DNA of 64,000 nucleotides, taken from contig NZ_KZ454939.1 of the NCBI RefSeq assembly GCF_002797355.1, forward strand, positions 963,828-1,027,827, in the 5' to 3' direction. Positions 26,961-38,140 of the stretch are shown piece after piece. This DNA is from Bacillus xiapuensis (GTDB lineage: Bacteria; Bacillota; Bacilli; Bacillales; Domibacillaceae). The notes beneath the pieces are model-generated. The model did no database searches and was not told where the DNA came from. It saw only the letters and a list, made by a program, of their open reading frames with translations. The stretch's first letter is position 1; the number at the start of each line of letters is the position of its first letter. A program made the position numbers and the translations under genes.

Positions 26961-28301
26961 ATGGAACTGGATAATGTCATGCTCAGCCGGATGCTGACTG
27001 CTATGACGCTGATGTTTCACATTATATTTGCAACGATTGGCGTCGGAGTTCCGGTCATGATATCCATTGCAGAGTTCCTCGGGATTAAGCGGAAAGATCC
27101 TTATTACTTGTTGCTGGCACGCAGATGGGCCCGCGGATTTACCATTACCGTGGCGATCGGTGTAGTCACAGGAACAGCCATCGGTTTGCAATTATCACTG
27201 CTGTGGCCAAGCTTCATGGAAGTGGCCGGTCATGTCATCGCCTTGCCTTTATTTATGGAAACATTCGCTTTTTTCTTTGAAGCCATTTTCTTAGGCATTT
27301 ATTTGTACACATGGGATCGCTTTAAGAACAGAATGGTTCATTGGTTATTGACCATTCCTGTCATCATTGGCTCCTCGGCCTCCGCTTTATTTATTACAAC
27401 AGTTAACTCGTTTATGAACATGCCGCAAGGCTTTGAGCTGAAGGATGGGAAGGCGGTTAATATCGACCCGATTGCGGCGATGTTTAACCCGGCAACGCCT
27501 TCGAAAGTATTTCATGTTTTAACCTCCGCCTATATGACAGCGGCTGCTATCTTAGCGGCGATTGCCGCCTTTGCCATTCTGAAAGGAAAACGCAGCGCGT
27601 ATGAAAAAAAAGCGTTAAAGCTTACGATGATTTGCACGTTTATTTTTACAGGATTAACAACGGTGGCTGGCGATATTTCTGCGAAATTCTTGGCAGCTGA
27701 GCAGCCTGAAAAGCTGGCTGCGGCAGAGTGGCATTTTGAAACCGAAAAAAATGCCGATTTAATATTATTTGGCACGATTAATGAAAATAATGAAATCAAA
27801 AACGAGATACGGTTGCCTGGCTTTTTAAGCTTTTTGGCGGGCAGTTCGTTTGATACGGAAGTTATTGGATTAAACGAGTTCCCGGAAGATGAGCGGCCGC
27901 CGCTTTGGGTGCATTATATGTTCGATTTAATGGTTATGATCGGCTTCTTCACTTTGGGGATCTCCGGTCTTTATTTAGTGGCCTCTAAACTGAAGCAGTG
28001 GAATGAATTAAGCAAGCCGCTTTTGCTGGGGATTGCAGCATCCGGACCGCTGACCATGCTGGCGATTGAATTCGGATGGATTTATGCAGAAGTCGGCCGG
28101 CAGCCATGGATACTGAGAGGGTACATGAAAGTAGGGGAAGCAGCTACGACCGGCAACGGGGTGGGCTTGACCTTTGTGCTGTTTGCTTTGCTGTACCTCA
28201 TCCTCGGCATACTGTGCGTGGTCGTACTGATCCGGATGTTTCGATCCTCTCCGGCCCAAGCGGAACTGGAAAAACGCTTTCCTAATGGAACGATTGACTA
28301 G
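26961..28301 (+). CDS. Cytochrome bd-type quinol oxidase subunit I (YthA/CbdA-like)
   Basis: A 446-residue membrane protein with about nine helices. Heme ligands by position: His in MLSRMLTAMTLMFHIIFATIG, His in KVFHVLTSAYMTAA, and Met in FDLMVMIGF. The GRQPW quinol motif is present (VGRQPWILRGYM) with a short Q-loop. Together with subunit II it oxidises quinol and reduces oxygen. Its length (446) is closer to YthA than to CydA (about 468). ATG follows AAAAAGGAGGG. Oxygen or redox control is suggested by the palindrome upstream. Confidence 0.92.
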   Translation: MELDNVMLSRMLTAMTLMFHIIFATIGVGVPVMISIAEFLGIKRKDPYYLLLARRWARGFTITVAIGVVTGTAIGLQLSLLWPSFMEVAGHVIALPLFMETFAFFFEAIFLGIYLYTWDRFKNRMVHWLLTIPVIIGSSASALFITTVNSFMNMPQGFELKDGKAVNIDPIAAMFNPATPSKVFHVLTSAYMTAAAILAAIAAFAILKGKRSAYEKKALKLTMICTFIFTGLTTVAGDISAKFLAAEQPEKLAAAEWHFETEKNADLILFGTINENNEIKNEIRLPGFLSFLAGSSFDTEVIGLNEFPEDERPPLWVHYMFDLMVMIGFFTLGISGLYLVASKLKQWNELSKPLLLGIAASGPLTMLAIEFGWIYAEVGRQPWILRGYMKVGEAATTGNGVGLTFVLFALLYLILGILCVVVLIRMFRSSPAQAELEKRFPNGTID

Positions 28302-28319
28302 TAGAGGAGGGAAGAAGGA

Positions 28320-29336
28320 ATGAATTTAGAACTTCTCGGCATAACCGTTTTGTGGACATTCTTATACGGTTATTTAATTGTGGCTTCCATTGATTTTGGT
28401 GCTGGATTTTTTGCTTATTACGGAAAAATAACGAAAAAAGATTCTATTATTAATGGGCTGATTTCCAGATATTTATCTCCAGTCTGGGAAGTCACCAATG
28501 TTTTTTTCGTTTTTTTCTTTGTGGGGATTGTTGGCTTTTTTCCCAGCACCGCTTATTACTTCGGTACGGCGCTGCTTATTCCGGGCAGCATAGCCATTAT
28601 TCTATTGGCTATCCGCGGCTCGTTTTACGCATTTGGCAACTACGGTTCGCGGGGCAGCACCGTTTATTTATTTCTATATGGAGCGACAGGTCTATTAATT
28701 CCTGCATCCCTATCCACGACGTTAACGATTTCTGAGGGCGGATTTTTGAGAGTGGAAAATGACCAAGTTGTCTTTTTGGCGAAAGAACTGTTTTCCAGTC
28801 CTTACTCCTGGAGTGTGGTGGTCTTGTCGATTGTCTCCGTTTTGTTTATTAGCGCCACTTTTTTAACCTATTATGCCGACCGGGCAAAGGACATTGAAGC
28901 CAGAGAGCTGCTGAGAAAGTTCGCTCTCTTATGGAGTCCGCCGACGATTTTAGCCAGCTTGCTTGTATTCCTCTCTCTTCGCAGCCATAACGAAACCCAT
29001 TTCAATAAAGCGGTGGGGGAATATTGGTGGATGTTCGCTTTGTCATTGTTGTGTTTCTGTCTGGCATCGGCGTTCATCTATCAGAAAAAAGCATATGGCA
29101 CCGCGTTTATTATGGTCATGCTGCAATACTTTTTTGCTTTCTTTGGTTACGGCGCCTCTCACTTGCCGTATATATTGTATCCGTACGTAACACTGAGTGA
29201 AGGTGTGACGAACGACTCGATGGCTACTGCGCTCGTGATCGCTTTTGTGCTGGGGTTATTATTGCTGGTGCCATCGCTGATTTTGCTGATGAAGCTTTTC
29301 TTATTTGACGCGGATTATGTAAAAGGGAAAAAATAA
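28320..29336 (+). CDS. Cytochrome bd-type quinol oxidase subunit II (YthB/CydB-like)
   Basis: A 338-residue protein with about eight membrane helices, starting with the typical CydB segment (LLGITVLWTFLYGYLIVASIDFGAGFF). It follows subunit I by 18 nt behind GAGGAGGGAAG. No cydX/ythC-like micro-ORF or cydCD genes follow. The operon sits between ykuV and ktrC, not its B. subtilis location. Confidence 0.9.
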   Translation: MNLELLGITVLWTFLYGYLIVASIDFGAGFFAYYGKITKKDSIINGLISRYLSPVWEVTNVFFVFFFVGIVGFFPSTAYYFGTALLIPGSIAIILLAIRGSFYAFGNYGSRGSTVYLFLYGATGLLIPASLSTTLTISEGGFLRVENDQVVFLAKELFSSPYSWSVVVLSIVSVLFISATFLTYYADRAKDIEARELLRKFALLWSPPTILASLLVFLSLRSHNETHFNKAVGEYWWMFALSLLCFCLASAFIYQKKAYGTAFIMVMLQYFFAFFGYGASHLPYILYPYVTLSEGVTNDSMATALVIAFVLGLLLLVPSLILLMKLFLFDADYVKGKK

Positions 29337-29393
29337 TCATTTGTGTTAAAATAAGAGGGCAATGAATATCGGAATAGTAGTGGAGGAATTTTT

Positions 29394-30056
29394 GTGAAAA
29401 AGGAGTTCGTGGTCATCGGTTTAGGACGTTTCGGGGGGAGCATTTGTAAGGCACTGTCAGAACACGGTATGGAAGTGATGGCGATTGATGCTGATGAAGA
29501 TCGCGTCAATGAATTTGCTGCCATCGCTTCTCATGCAGTTGTGGCAGATGCAACGGATGAATCGGTGTTAAAAAGCCTTGGCATTCGCAATTTCGACCAT
29601 GTCATTGTAGCCATTGGAGAAGATATTCAATCCAGCATTTTAACGACATTAATGCTGAAAGAAATCGGCGTAGAACGTATTACAGCGAAAGCGCAAAATG
29701 ACTATCATGAAAAAGTGTTAAGAAAAATCGGTGCGGATCATGTGGTTCACCCAGAACGGGACATGGGCCGCCGCATAGCGACTAACATGATTTCCAATAA
29801 TGTTCTGGATTATCTGGAACTATCAGATGAGCATTCAATTGTGGAAATTGTGGCTAATGATTTACTTGCCGGCCATTCCATTATCGACTTGGATATTCGC
29901 GCCCGGTACGGAATTAATATAGTAGCCATTAAAAGGGATAAGGAGGTCCTTATTTCACCTCAAGCAGAAGAGGAGATTAAAAAGGATGATATCTTAATCG
30001 TGATCGGAGCGGATACGGATATTAACCGCTTTGAGAAGAAAGTGATGAACAGCTGA
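29394..30056 (+). CDS. ktrC: KtrC, RCK subunit of a potassium uptake system
   Basis: A 220-residue cytosolic regulator with an N-terminal NAD(P)/ATP-binding RCK_N domain (VIGLGRFGGSICKAL) and a C-terminal RCK_C domain (about 135-220). It gates the KtrD membrane channel; KtrC RCK_C binds c-di-AMP in Firmicutes. GTG start at 29394 follows GGAGGA. The channel gene is not in the window. ktrC beside rnjA matches B. subtilis. Confidence 0.93.
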   Translation: MKKEFVVIGLGRFGGSICKALSEHGMEVMAIDADEDRVNEFAAIASHAVVADATDESVLKSLGIRNFDHVIVAIGEDIQSSILTTLMLKEIGVERITAKAQNDYHEKVLRKIGADHVVHPERDMGRRIATNMISNNVLDYLELSDEHSIVEIVANDLLAGHSIIDLDIRARYGINIVAIKRDKEVLISPQAEEEIKKDDILIVIGADTDINRFEKKVMNS

Positions 30057-30073
30057 ACAGCCAAAGAAGCGAA

Positions 30074-30110
30074 GAAAAGGATGCAGAAGGTCTCTGCATC
30101 CTTTTCTCTT
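30074..30110. terminator. Bidirectional terminator between ktrC and rnjA
   Basis: A perfect 14-bp stem (30074-30087 with 30093-30106), GAAAAGG...CCTTTTC at its base. Confidence 0.85.
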
Positions 30111-30111
30111 G

Positions 30112-31779
30112 CTATACTTCCATGATAATAGGCAGGATCATAGGGCGGCGCTTTGTTTTTTCATAAAGGAACGGAGACAAGGTGTCAATGATTTCATTTT
30201 TAATCTCTGACCATTGGGATGTCTTTTTATTCAGCACTTTATGAATATGTTTATTCAGCATATTTTGCGCTTCGTAAATCAAGTCTCCGGATTCACGCAT
30301 ATACACAAATCCGCGGGAGATGATATCGGGACCGGCTTCGATTCTGTAATCCTTCATATTAATGCTTACCACGACAATCACGAGTCCTTCTTCTGAAAGA
30401 ATGCGGCGGTCGCGCAGCACGATATTTCCGATGTCTCCAATCCCGCTTCCATCGATGTAAACGGAACCGGATGGAATTTTTCCTGCGATGTGAGCTGAAT
30501 CCTTGCTTAAGGCAAGAACCTCTCCGTTATCCATCAGGAAGCAGTGATCTTCGGGGACACCGCAATCGATCGCATGCTGGGCATGCGTCTTTTGCATGCG
30601 GTATTCCCCGTGAATCGGCATAAAGAACTTCGGTTTAATTAAGCGGAGCATCAGTTTTTGCTCTTCTTGTCCTCCGTGACCGGAAGTGTGAATATCATTT
30701 AATGATCCGTGAATGACTTCAGCGCCTGCTCGGAATAAACTGTTAATCGTTCTGTTTACGCTGATTGTGTTCCCGGGAATAGGTGAAGAAGAGAAAACGA
30801 CGGTATCACCAGGCTGAATTTGGATTTGGCGATGAGTGCCATTTGCAATCCGCGATAAAGCTGCCATCGGCTCTCCTTGGCTCCCTGTGCAAAGAATCGT
30901 CACTTTATGAGCTGGAAGACGGTTCAGCTGCTGGGTTTCCACAAATGTATTTTTGGGGCAGCGGATATAGCCAAGATCCAATCCGATCTCAATTGCTGCT
31001 TCCATGCTGCGGCCGAAAACAGCTACTTTACGGCCGTTTTCCACTGCAGCTTCCACCACTTGCTGCAAGCGATGAATATTGGAAGCGAACGTCGCGAAAA
31101 TAACCCGCCCTTCCACTTTGCGGAAAATATCTTGAATGCTTTCGCCAACACGGCGCTCAGACATTGTAAAATTAGGCACCTCACTGTTGGTGCTGTCTGA
31201 TAATAAGCAAAGGACACCTTCTTTGCCGATTTCCGCCATTTTTGTTAAATTGGCCGGTTCGCCGACCGGTGTGAAATCGAATTTAAAGTCCCCTGTATGA
31301 ACGATGTTCCCAGGCGGCGTTTTCACGACGATTCCATATGAATCCGGAATGCTGTGAGTAGTCCGGAAGAAAGTGACAGATGTCTTTCTGAATTTAATTA
31401 CATCGTCCTCGTGAATTTCATGCATTTTGGTTTGACGGAGCAATCCATGCTCTTCCAGCTTGTTTCTGATCAATCCTAGGGCGAGCTTGCCGCCGTAGAT
31501 GGGGATGTTTACTTGGCGAAGCAAATATGGAATGCCGCCAATATGGTCCTCATGCCCGTGAGTGATGAATAAACCTTTAATTTTATCTGCATTTTTTTCT
31601 AAATAAGTATAATCAGGGATAACGTAATCAATTCCCAGTAATTCATCTTCAGGAAACTTAATGCCTGCGTCGATTAAAATAATTTCATCTTGAAATTGCA
31701 CTGCATACGTATTTTTGCCGATTTCGCCCAAACCGCCTAGGGCAAATACAGCTGTTTGATCGTTTTTAACAAACTTCAT
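30112..31779 (-). CDS. rnjA: Ribonuclease J1
   Basis: A 555-residue metallo-beta-lactamase/beta-CASP ribonuclease with 5'-3' exo- and endonuclease activity, central to mRNA decay and maturation. The metal motif is HGHEDHIGG (about residues 74-82); the beta-CASP region includes [21 protein letters not shown] and PIHGEYR. Length equals B. subtilis RNase J1. It starts 3 nt after the rpoY stop, so the two are translationally linked. Confidence 0.97.
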   Translation of the reverse strand: MKFVKNDQTAVFALGGLGEIGKNTYAVQFQDEIILIDAGIKFPEDELLGIDYVIPDYTYLEKNADKIKGLFITHGHEDHIGGIPYLLRQVNIPIYGGKLALGLIRNKLEEHGLLRQTKMHEIHEDDVIKFRKTSVTFFRTTHSIPDSYGIVVKTPPGNIVHTGDFKFDFTPVGEPANLTKMAEIGKEGVLCLLSDSTNSEVPNFTMSERRVGESIQDIFRKVEGRVIFATFASNIHRLQQVVEAAVENGRKVAVFGRSMEAAIEIGLDLGYIRCPKNTFVETQQLNRLPAHKVTILCTGSQGEPMAALSRIANGTHRQIQIQPGDTVVFSSSPIPGNTISVNRTINSLFRAGAEVIHGSLNDIHTSGHGGQEEQKLMLRLIKPKFFMPIHGEYRMQKTHAQHAIDCGVPEDHCFLMDNGEVLALSKDSAHIAGKIPSGSVYIDGSGIGDIGNIVLRDRRILSEEGLVIVVVSINMKDYRIEAGPDIISRGFVYMRESGDLIYEAQNMLNKHIHKVLNKKTSQWSEIKNEIIDTLSPFLYEKTKRRPMILPIIMEV

Positions 31780-31782
31780 GGA

Positions 31783-31992
31783 TTACAGCTTCTCCAATTT
31801 GAAGTCAGGTGATTGCTTTTCATATTCGAGATATGCGTCATCCATAGGCTGCACATATTCAACATTATAAGGGCGGTTTTTTAGCGCTTGGCGAACTTTG
31901 CGCTCGGACGCTGCTTCTGTAAATAGAACTTTCGTGTGCTCGCGTACCGGTATTTCTTCTTTAGTTTCTTGATAATAAACTTTATAAATCAT
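31783..31992 (-). CDS. rpoY: RpoY (YkzG), epsilon subunit of RNA polymerase
   Basis: A 69-residue protein (starts MIYKVYYQETKEEIPVREHT), the small epsilon subunit that binds beta' in Firmicutes RNAP. ATG follows GGAGAGAGCC. Always upstream of rnjA in Bacillus, as here. Confidence 0.93.
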   Translation of the reverse strand: MIYKVYYQETKEEIPVREHTKVLFTEAASERKVRQALKNRPYNVEYVQPMDDAYLEYEKQSPDFKLEKL

Positions 31993-32087
31993 TTGGCTCT
32001 CTCCTTATCCGAGTTGTATATCAAAACTGATACTTAGCATGATAGCAGTATCCAGTTCTTTTTAATGCCATCCATTATGTTGATTTC

Positions 32088-32116
32088 ATTATATAGAATG
32101 TTGCATGTTTTTTCAT
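32088..32116 (-). promoter_or_regulatory. Probable promoter of rpoY-rnjA
   Basis: On the minus strand ATGAAA (32116-32111), a 17-bp spacer and TATAAT (32093-32088), giving a leader of about 90 nt to rpoY. The -35 agrees in four of six positions. Confidence 0.5.
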
Positions 32117-32173
32117 GTGTTCTACTTTATCATTGCTCAAAATGCTGTTTTGATAAACATTCATTTCATTTCT

Positions 32174-32206
32174 ACATAAAGACAGCCCTTCATAAAGGAA
32201 GGGCTC
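32174..32206 (-). terminator. Terminator of the micro-ORF transcript
   Basis: On the minus strand AGCCCTTC (32205-32198), a 6-nt loop and GAAGGGCT (32191-32184), followed by GTCTTTATG. It separates the micro-ORF from rpoY. Confidence 0.7.
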
Positions 32207-32218
32207 AACCATTCTTTA

Positions 32219-32290
32219 TTATGCGATTGATTTTCTTCTGAGCATGTCTCTCCACTGTTTGGCAAGCTTTTTCTTCAGCTTCTTTAACAT
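32219..32290 (-). CDS. Cationic amphipathic micro-ORF (23 residues), hypothetical
   Basis: A 23-codon frame with ATG at 32290, stop at 32219, and a strong AAGGAGTG site 7 nt upstream. The peptide begins MLKKLKKKLAKQWRDML and carries many Lys/Arg against one Asp; on a helical wheel the Leu/Trp/Met residues fall largely on one face. An extended -10 (TGGTAAAAT) with a TTTGTA/TTGTAT -35 lies 15-40 nt further upstream, and a terminator follows 14 nt after the stop. It therefore looks like a self-contained gene. Function unknown; no named family recognised. Confidence 0.55.
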   Translation of the reverse strand: MLKKLKKKLAKQWRDMLRRKSIA

Positions 32291-32511
32291 AGTGGATCAC
32301 TCCTTACTTGTATTTTACCACAAGTCAGTCCAAATACAAAGAAAAACTGGAGGTGCTGTGGCGGCCGTATATATAGTATGAGACAAGCCGGCGCTTTTTA
32401 TAGGGAAGAGACGGTGGGAAATTCCGGTATTTCCCGCTTCTCTTCGTTGACTTTTCAGGGCATCTGCGATAGGTTGTATTCGAAAGTCTGCCATTTAAGG
32501 GAGGGGAAAGT

Positions 32512-33282
32512 ATGTCGAAATTAGTCTTTTTTGATATAGATGGCACGCTGCTTGATCACGATAAAACACTGCCTGCTAAAACGAAAGAAGCCGTTCGTTT
32601 GCTGCGGGATAAAGGGGTCTATACAGCTATTGCCACCGGCAGAGCGCCGTTTATGTACGAGGATTTGCGCAAAGAGCTCGACATTCATTCGTTTATCAGC
32701 TACAACGGCCAATATGTTGTTTTTGAGAATGAGGTTATATATGTAAACCCTCTTCCGCCGGATCCGCTTGAACGGCTAATAGGAAAGGCTCAGGAGAAGG
32801 GGCATCCGCTCGTTTTCATGAATGAGCTTACCATGAAGGCCAATCATTCTGATCATGCATATATTCACGACAGTCTTGCCAGTTTAAAGTTTGCTCATCC
32901 CGAATCGCTGCCTGATTTCTATAAAGACAATGAGCTGTATCAAACGCTGCTCTTTTGTCCTGATGAGCAGGAACGCTTTTATGAAGAAACGTTTCCTGAG
33001 TTTACTTTTATCCGCTGGCATCCTTATTCCGTTGATATCTTACCGGCAGGCGGCTCGAAAGCGGCCGGAATTAAAAAAATGATGGAAAAGCTGCATTTCA
33101 AAATGGAGGATGTCTATGCTTTTGGTGATGGACTGAATGATAAGGAAATGCTGGAGGAGGTTGGAACAGGAGTAGCCATGGGAAACGCCCATCCGCTGAT
33201 AAAGGCAAAAGCCGATTTCGTAACAGCGGACGTAGCTGAAGACGGCATTTATCTTGCGCTTGAGAAATTGGGGCTGCTGTAA
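32512..33282 (+). CDS. ykrA: YkrA, Cof-type HAD phosphatase
   Basis: A 256-residue HAD-IIB hydrolase. Motif I VFFDIDGTLLD holds the nucleophile Asp, motif II is AIATGRA, motif III Lys in GGSKAAGIKKMM, and motif IV GDGLNDKEML. The family dephosphorylates sugar phosphates or flavins; substrate unknown. ATG follows AGGGAGGGGAA. The order rnjA-rpoY-ykrA-def follows B. subtilis. Confidence 0.9.
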   Translation: MSKLVFFDIDGTLLDHDKTLPAKTKEAVRLLRDKGVYTAIATGRAPFMYEDLRKELDIHSFISYNGQYVVFENEVIYVNPLPPDPLERLIGKAQEKGHPLVFMNELTMKANHSDHAYIHDSLASLKFAHPESLPDFYKDNELYQTLLFCPDEQERFYEETFPEFTFIRWHPYSVDILPAGGSKAAGIKKMMEKLHFKMEDVYAFGDGLNDKEMLEEVGTGVAMGNAHPLIKAKADFVTADVAEDGIYLALEKLGLL

Positions 33283-33395
33283 AGCCCCGTTTATAGCTGG
33301 TGTAAGTGTTTCATGCATGCTGGCTCCAAGAAGACTAGGGTCAGACGCTGAGACGGAGATTCAATCGGCGCGGAGCCTTCAAGAGACGGAATACA

Positions 33396-33450
33396 AAAGC
33401 TGCGCTTTCCATCGTTGGCGGAAAAATCCAGCGATGGAAAGCGCAGCTTA
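33396..33450. terminator. Bidirectional terminator between ykrA and def
   Basis: A 22-bp stem (33397-33418 with 33428-33449, one mismatch), loop CGGAAAAAT. Very stable; serves the convergent ends. Confidence 0.85.
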
Positions 33451-33471
33451 ACTGTTTTGTCCGGCAATTGA

Positions 33472-34026
33472 TTATCGTTCAATCGGAAAGGAGTCCTCAG
33501 CTATATGGAAGGGGTCCTTCGGATTAATATGATCGAAAAACATAATGCCGTTCAAGTGATCAATTTCGTGCTGAAACACGATGGCTGGCAAGCCCTTCAG
33601 GCGCAATTTCACTGCTTCGCCTTCTAATGTTGTGCCTTTGACGGTAATCCGGGCATAGCGATGCACATAACCGGGAACAGCTCTGTCAACAGAGAGGCAG
33701 CCTTCTCCGGAAGATAAATACGCTTTTTCTACTGAATGGCTGACAATTTTCGGATTAAACAGCGCATAACTAAGCAAGGAATGATTGTGATCATACACTT
33801 GAACAGCAATCATTCTTTTGGAGACGCCGATTTGAGGAGCCGCCAATCCGACGCCGGGGCGCAGCCCATATTTGCTGGCTGTTTCCGGATTCTGGCTGTT
33901 TTTTACGTATTCCATCAAGCTTTCCAGCGTTCGCTGGTCTTCTTTAGAAGCAGGAAGGGCCACCTCAGCTGCTTTTTCTCTTAATACCGGATGACCTTCC
34001 CGAACTATGTCTTTCATCGTTAGCAT
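33472..34026 (-). CDS. def: Peptide deformylase (YkrB/DefB type)
   Basis: A 184-residue type 2 deformylase removing the formyl group from nascent protein N-termini. Motifs: GVGLAAPQIG, EGCLSVD and QHEIDHLNG, which hold the metal-binding Cys and two His. ATG at 34026 follows AAAGAGGGTTTAG; an in-frame ATG at 34053 has no site. Same place as B. subtilis ykrB. Confidence 0.95.
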   Translation of the reverse strand: MLTMKDIVREGHPVLREKAAEVALPASKEDQRTLESLMEYVKNSQNPETASKYGLRPGVGLAAPQIGVSKRMIAVQVYDHNHSLLSYALFNPKIVSHSVEKAYLSSGEGCLSVDRAVPGYVHRYARITVKGTTLEGEAVKLRLKGLPAIVFQHEIDHLNGIMFFDHINPKDPFHIAEDSFPIER

Positions 34027-34394
34027 AACTAAACCCTCTTTCTTTGCTTCCATTCCTTCTTATCAGTTTATCAAATAAATACAAAATTGTTAACGAAGGA
34101 GCATGCTCGGTTGTTTTTCGTTTTCATAAGCATGCTGTTCAGGACAACATCGGGAGGGGGAGGAAGAAATACAGTCAAAAAGTTAGAAGTTCCTGGTTTT
34201 TGGGGCCGGCTAAAAGGGATAAAGAGAAAGAGAAAGGTTTCTCTAAAAGGAAATAAAAGAAGCAATAACTAATATATAACAGTATTTTTCTGCTCTTGCT
34301 TTTTATATAACAGATAATTGGCGAAACTGATACAGGTATCATGCATGGGGATGAAAGGGTTTTCTTAAAATCAGGCCAATACGTTTAATATTGT
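34027..34394. other. Gene-poor stretch between def and the pdh promoter
   Basis: No ORF with a ribosome site and family similarity was seen. B. subtilis has ykyA here; it is absent. Two copies of ATATAACAG lie near 34272 and 34305 as a direct repeat. Confidence 0.4.
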
Positions 34395-34422
34395 TTGACT
34401 TTGCGAATGTTCCTATTATAAA
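34395..34422 (+). promoter_or_regulatory. Probable pdhABCD promoter
   Basis: TTGACT (34395-34400), 16-bp spacer and TATAAA (34417-34422). This predicts a leader of about 170 nt to pdhA, long enough to carry control elements. Confidence 0.6.
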
Positions 34423-34589
34423 CTAACTCTGTAATTAACTTATTGTACTAGTCCATGTTAAGTGAATCACTAATACAGAAACACCATACAACAGCATACA
34501 CCAGTTTGATCAAGCCGATCAAGAGCGGGTATGGAATTTCTCGCAAGTTGCAAAATAAGCAGTGACATAACTGGAAACAGAAAGGATAG

Positions 34590-35711
<1,122 letters not shown>

Positions 35712-35714
35712 GCC

Positions 35715-36692
35715 ATGGCGCAAATGACAATGATCCAAGCAATTACGGATGCTCTGCGCACTGAACTGAAGAATGATGAAAATGTGTTAGTCTTTGGTGA
35801 AGACGTGGGAGTAAACGGTGGGGTTTTCCGGGCCACTGAAGGTCTCCAAAAAGAATTCGGTGAAGACCGTGTATTTGACACGCCGCTTGCTGAATCTGGA
35901 ATCGGCGGGCTGGCTATCGGATTAGCTTTAGAAGGCTACCGCCCTGTGCCGGAAATCCAATTCTTCGGATTTCTTTATGAAGCAATGGACTCTGTTTGCG
36001 GTCAACTAGCGCGCATCCGTTATCGTTCAGGGGGAGCTTATTCAGCACCGGTTACGATTCGCTCACCATTCGGCGGAGGCGTGCACACGCCGGAACTTCA
36101 TGCCGACAGCTTGGAAGGGCTTGTAGCTCAGCAGCCGGGGCTGAAAGTCGTTATTCCTTCCTCTCCTTATGATGCGAAAGGCTTGCTGATCTCCGCCATC
36201 CGCGACAATGATCCGGTTATATTCTTAGAGCATATGAAGCTATATCGTTCCTTCCGCCAGGAGGTGCCAGAGGGGGAATATACGATCCCATTAGGAAAAG
36301 CGGAAGTAAAAAGAGAGGGAAAAGACCTCACTATCATCACGTATGGAGCGATGGTTCATGAATCAATAAAAGCAGCAGAAGCTCTTGAAAAAGAAGGGGT
36401 TTCTGCCGAAGTGATCGATCTGCGCACCATTCAGCCGCTAGATGTTGAAACGATCATTGGTTCTGTAGAGAAAACGGGACGGGCTATGGTTGTTCAAGAA
36501 GCTCAGAAGCAAGCTGGCATCGCTGCAAATGTGGTGGCAGAGATCAATGACCGCGCTATTCTTAGCTTGGAAGCTCCAGTGATGCGAGTAACGGCTCCGG
36601 ATACGGTTTTCCCGTTCTCACAAGCTGAGTCTGTTTGGCTTCCAAACGCTAAAGACATCATGGAAACAGCTAAAAAAGTACTTAATTTCTAA
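35715..36692 (+). CDS. pdhB: Pyruvate dehydrogenase E1 component, beta subunit
   Basis: A 325-residue E1-beta ([51 protein letters not shown]). ATG lies 3 nt after the pdhA stop with AGAAGGAG in the end of pdhA. It completes the alpha2beta2 thiamine diphosphate enzyme. Confidence 0.96.
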   Translation: MAQMTMIQAITDALRTELKNDENVLVFGEDVGVNGGVFRATEGLQKEFGEDRVFDTPLAESGIGGLAIGLALEGYRPVPEIQFFGFLYEAMDSVCGQLARIRYRSGGAYSAPVTIRSPFGGGVHTPELHADSLEGLVAQQPGLKVVIPSSPYDAKGLLISAIRDNDPVIFLEHMKLYRSFRQEVPEGEYTIPLGKAEVKREGKDLTIITYGAMVHESIKAAEALEKEGVSAEVIDLRTIQPLDVETIIGSVEKTGRAMVVQEAQKQAGIAANVVAEINDRAILSLEAPVMRVTAPDTVFPFSQAESVWLPNAKDIMETAKKVLNF

Positions 36693-36792
36693 TAGTCCAT
36701 CATGTTCAAGCTCGCTTGCCGCGGGTTTGAACCATATGCCCGGCTATGCACATAATCGTGGAGAATGTTAATATTTAAGGAGGTTGAAGACT

Positions 36793-38136
36793 TTGGCTTT
36801 TGAATTTAAATTACCGGACATCGGTGAAGGAATCCATGAAGGCGAAATTGTAAAATGGTTTGTAAAGCCCGGAGATAAAGTGCAAGAGGATGACGTGCTT
36901 TGTGAAGTCCAAAATGATAAAGCGGTAGTGGAGATTCCTTCCCCGGTTGCTGGAACCGTAGAGGATATTTTAGTAGAGGAAGGAAAGACAGCTGTCGTAG
37001 GCGACGTGCTTGTTAAATTTGACGCGCCAGGGTATGAAGATCTTCAATTTAAGGGGGATCATGGCGGCGAAGAAAAAACGGAAGAACAGGTGCAGTCTAC
37101 CGCTGAAGCCGGACAGGAAATGGATAAAGAGCAAGCGCCGATGGAGAAGCAAAAAGGGGCTACAGGTGCTGGGGAACAAGCGGATGCTGAACAGGTGCAG
37201 GCGGATCCGAACCGCCGCGTGATCGCTATGCCGTCTGTTCGCAAATATGCTCGCGATAACGATGTTGATATTCACCAAGTGCCAGGATCAGGCAAGAACG
37301 GCCGTGTTATGAAAGAGGATATCGACCGATTCTTGTCCGGAGAAAGCGGAGAGGCGGTTTCCGCGTCTGCAGAAACTCCGTCAGCCGAAGCTAAAGAAGC
37401 AAAAACAGCGGATAAGCCGGCTGTGGAAGGTGATTTCCCTGAAACCCGCGAGAAAATGAGCGGCATTCGCAAAGCGATCGCTAAAGCGATGGTGAATTCT
37501 AAGCATACGGCCCCTCACGTTACTTTAATGGATGAAGTGGAAGTATCCAAACTATGGGCTCACCGCAAAAAATTTAAAGAAGTGGCTGCAGAAAAGGGCG
37601 TCAAGCTGACTTTCTTGCCTTATGTCGTGAAAGCTTTGACAAGTGCGCTGCGTGAATTCCCGGCTCTTAACACTTCCCTAGATGACGAAGCAGGAGAAAT
37701 CATTCAGAAGCATTATTATAATATTGGAATTGCGGCAGATACAGAGAAAGGCCTGTTAGTTCCTGTGCTTAAGCACGCTGACCGCAAATCGATGTTCGCC
37801 ATTTCTAATGAAATTAATGAGCTGGCTGAAAAAGCCCGGGACGGAAAATTGGCTCCGGAAGAAATGAAGGGAGCGTCTTGCACAATTACCAATATTGGTT
37901 CCGCCGGAGGACAATGGTTCACACCGGTAATTAATCATCCGGAAGTAGCTATTCTCGGAATTGGCAGAATTTCTGAAAAACCAGTAGTAAAAAATGGTGA
38001 AATTGTAGCCGCACCTGTGTTAGCATTATCATTGAGCTTTGACCACCGCATGATTGATGGAGCCACTGCTCAATACGCGCTTAACCACATTAAGCGATTA
38101 TTAAATGATCCAGAATTATTATTAATGGAGGCGTAA
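36793..38136 (+). CDS. pdhC: Dihydrolipoamide acetyltransferase (PDH E2)
   Basis: A 447-residue E2 with an N-terminal lipoyl domain (lipoyl-Lys in [13 protein letters not shown]), an acidic/alanine-rich linker (about 85-140), a peripheral subunit-binding domain ([27 protein letters not shown]), a second flexible linker, and a C-terminal catalytic domain with [11 protein letters not shown] at 36793 is preferred: AAGGAGG ends 9 nt upstream and the protein then begins [12 protein letters not shown], as in B. subtilis. The 100-nt gap from pdhB is long for this operon. Confidence 0.95.
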   Translation: MAFEFKLPDIGEGIHEGEIVKWFVKPGDKVQEDDVLCEVQNDKAVVEIPSPVAGTVEDILVEEGKTAVVGDVLVKFDAPGYEDLQFKGDHGGEEKTEEQVQSTAEAGQEMDKEQAPMEKQKGATGAGEQADAEQVQADPNRRVIAMPSVRKYARDNDVDIHQVPGSGKNGRVMKEDIDRFLSGESGEAVSASAETPSAEAKEAKTADKPAVEGDFPETREKMSGIRKAIAKAMVNSKHTAPHVTLMDEVEVSKLWAHRKKFKEVAAEKGVKLTFLPYVVKALTSALREFPALNTSLDDEAGEIIQKHYYNIGIAADTEKGLLVPVLKHADRKSMFAISNEINELAEKARDGKLAPEEMKGASCTITNIGSAGGQWFTPVINHPEVAILGIGRISEKPVVKNGEIVAAPVLALSLSFDHRMIDGATAQYALNHIKRLLNDPELLLMEA

Positions 38137-38140
38137 TGCA

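Noticed and set aside
34087-34272. Gly/Lys-rich 61-codon frame before the pdh promoter
   Set aside because: No ribosome site, and the opposite strand is equally open; typical of low-complexity noise.
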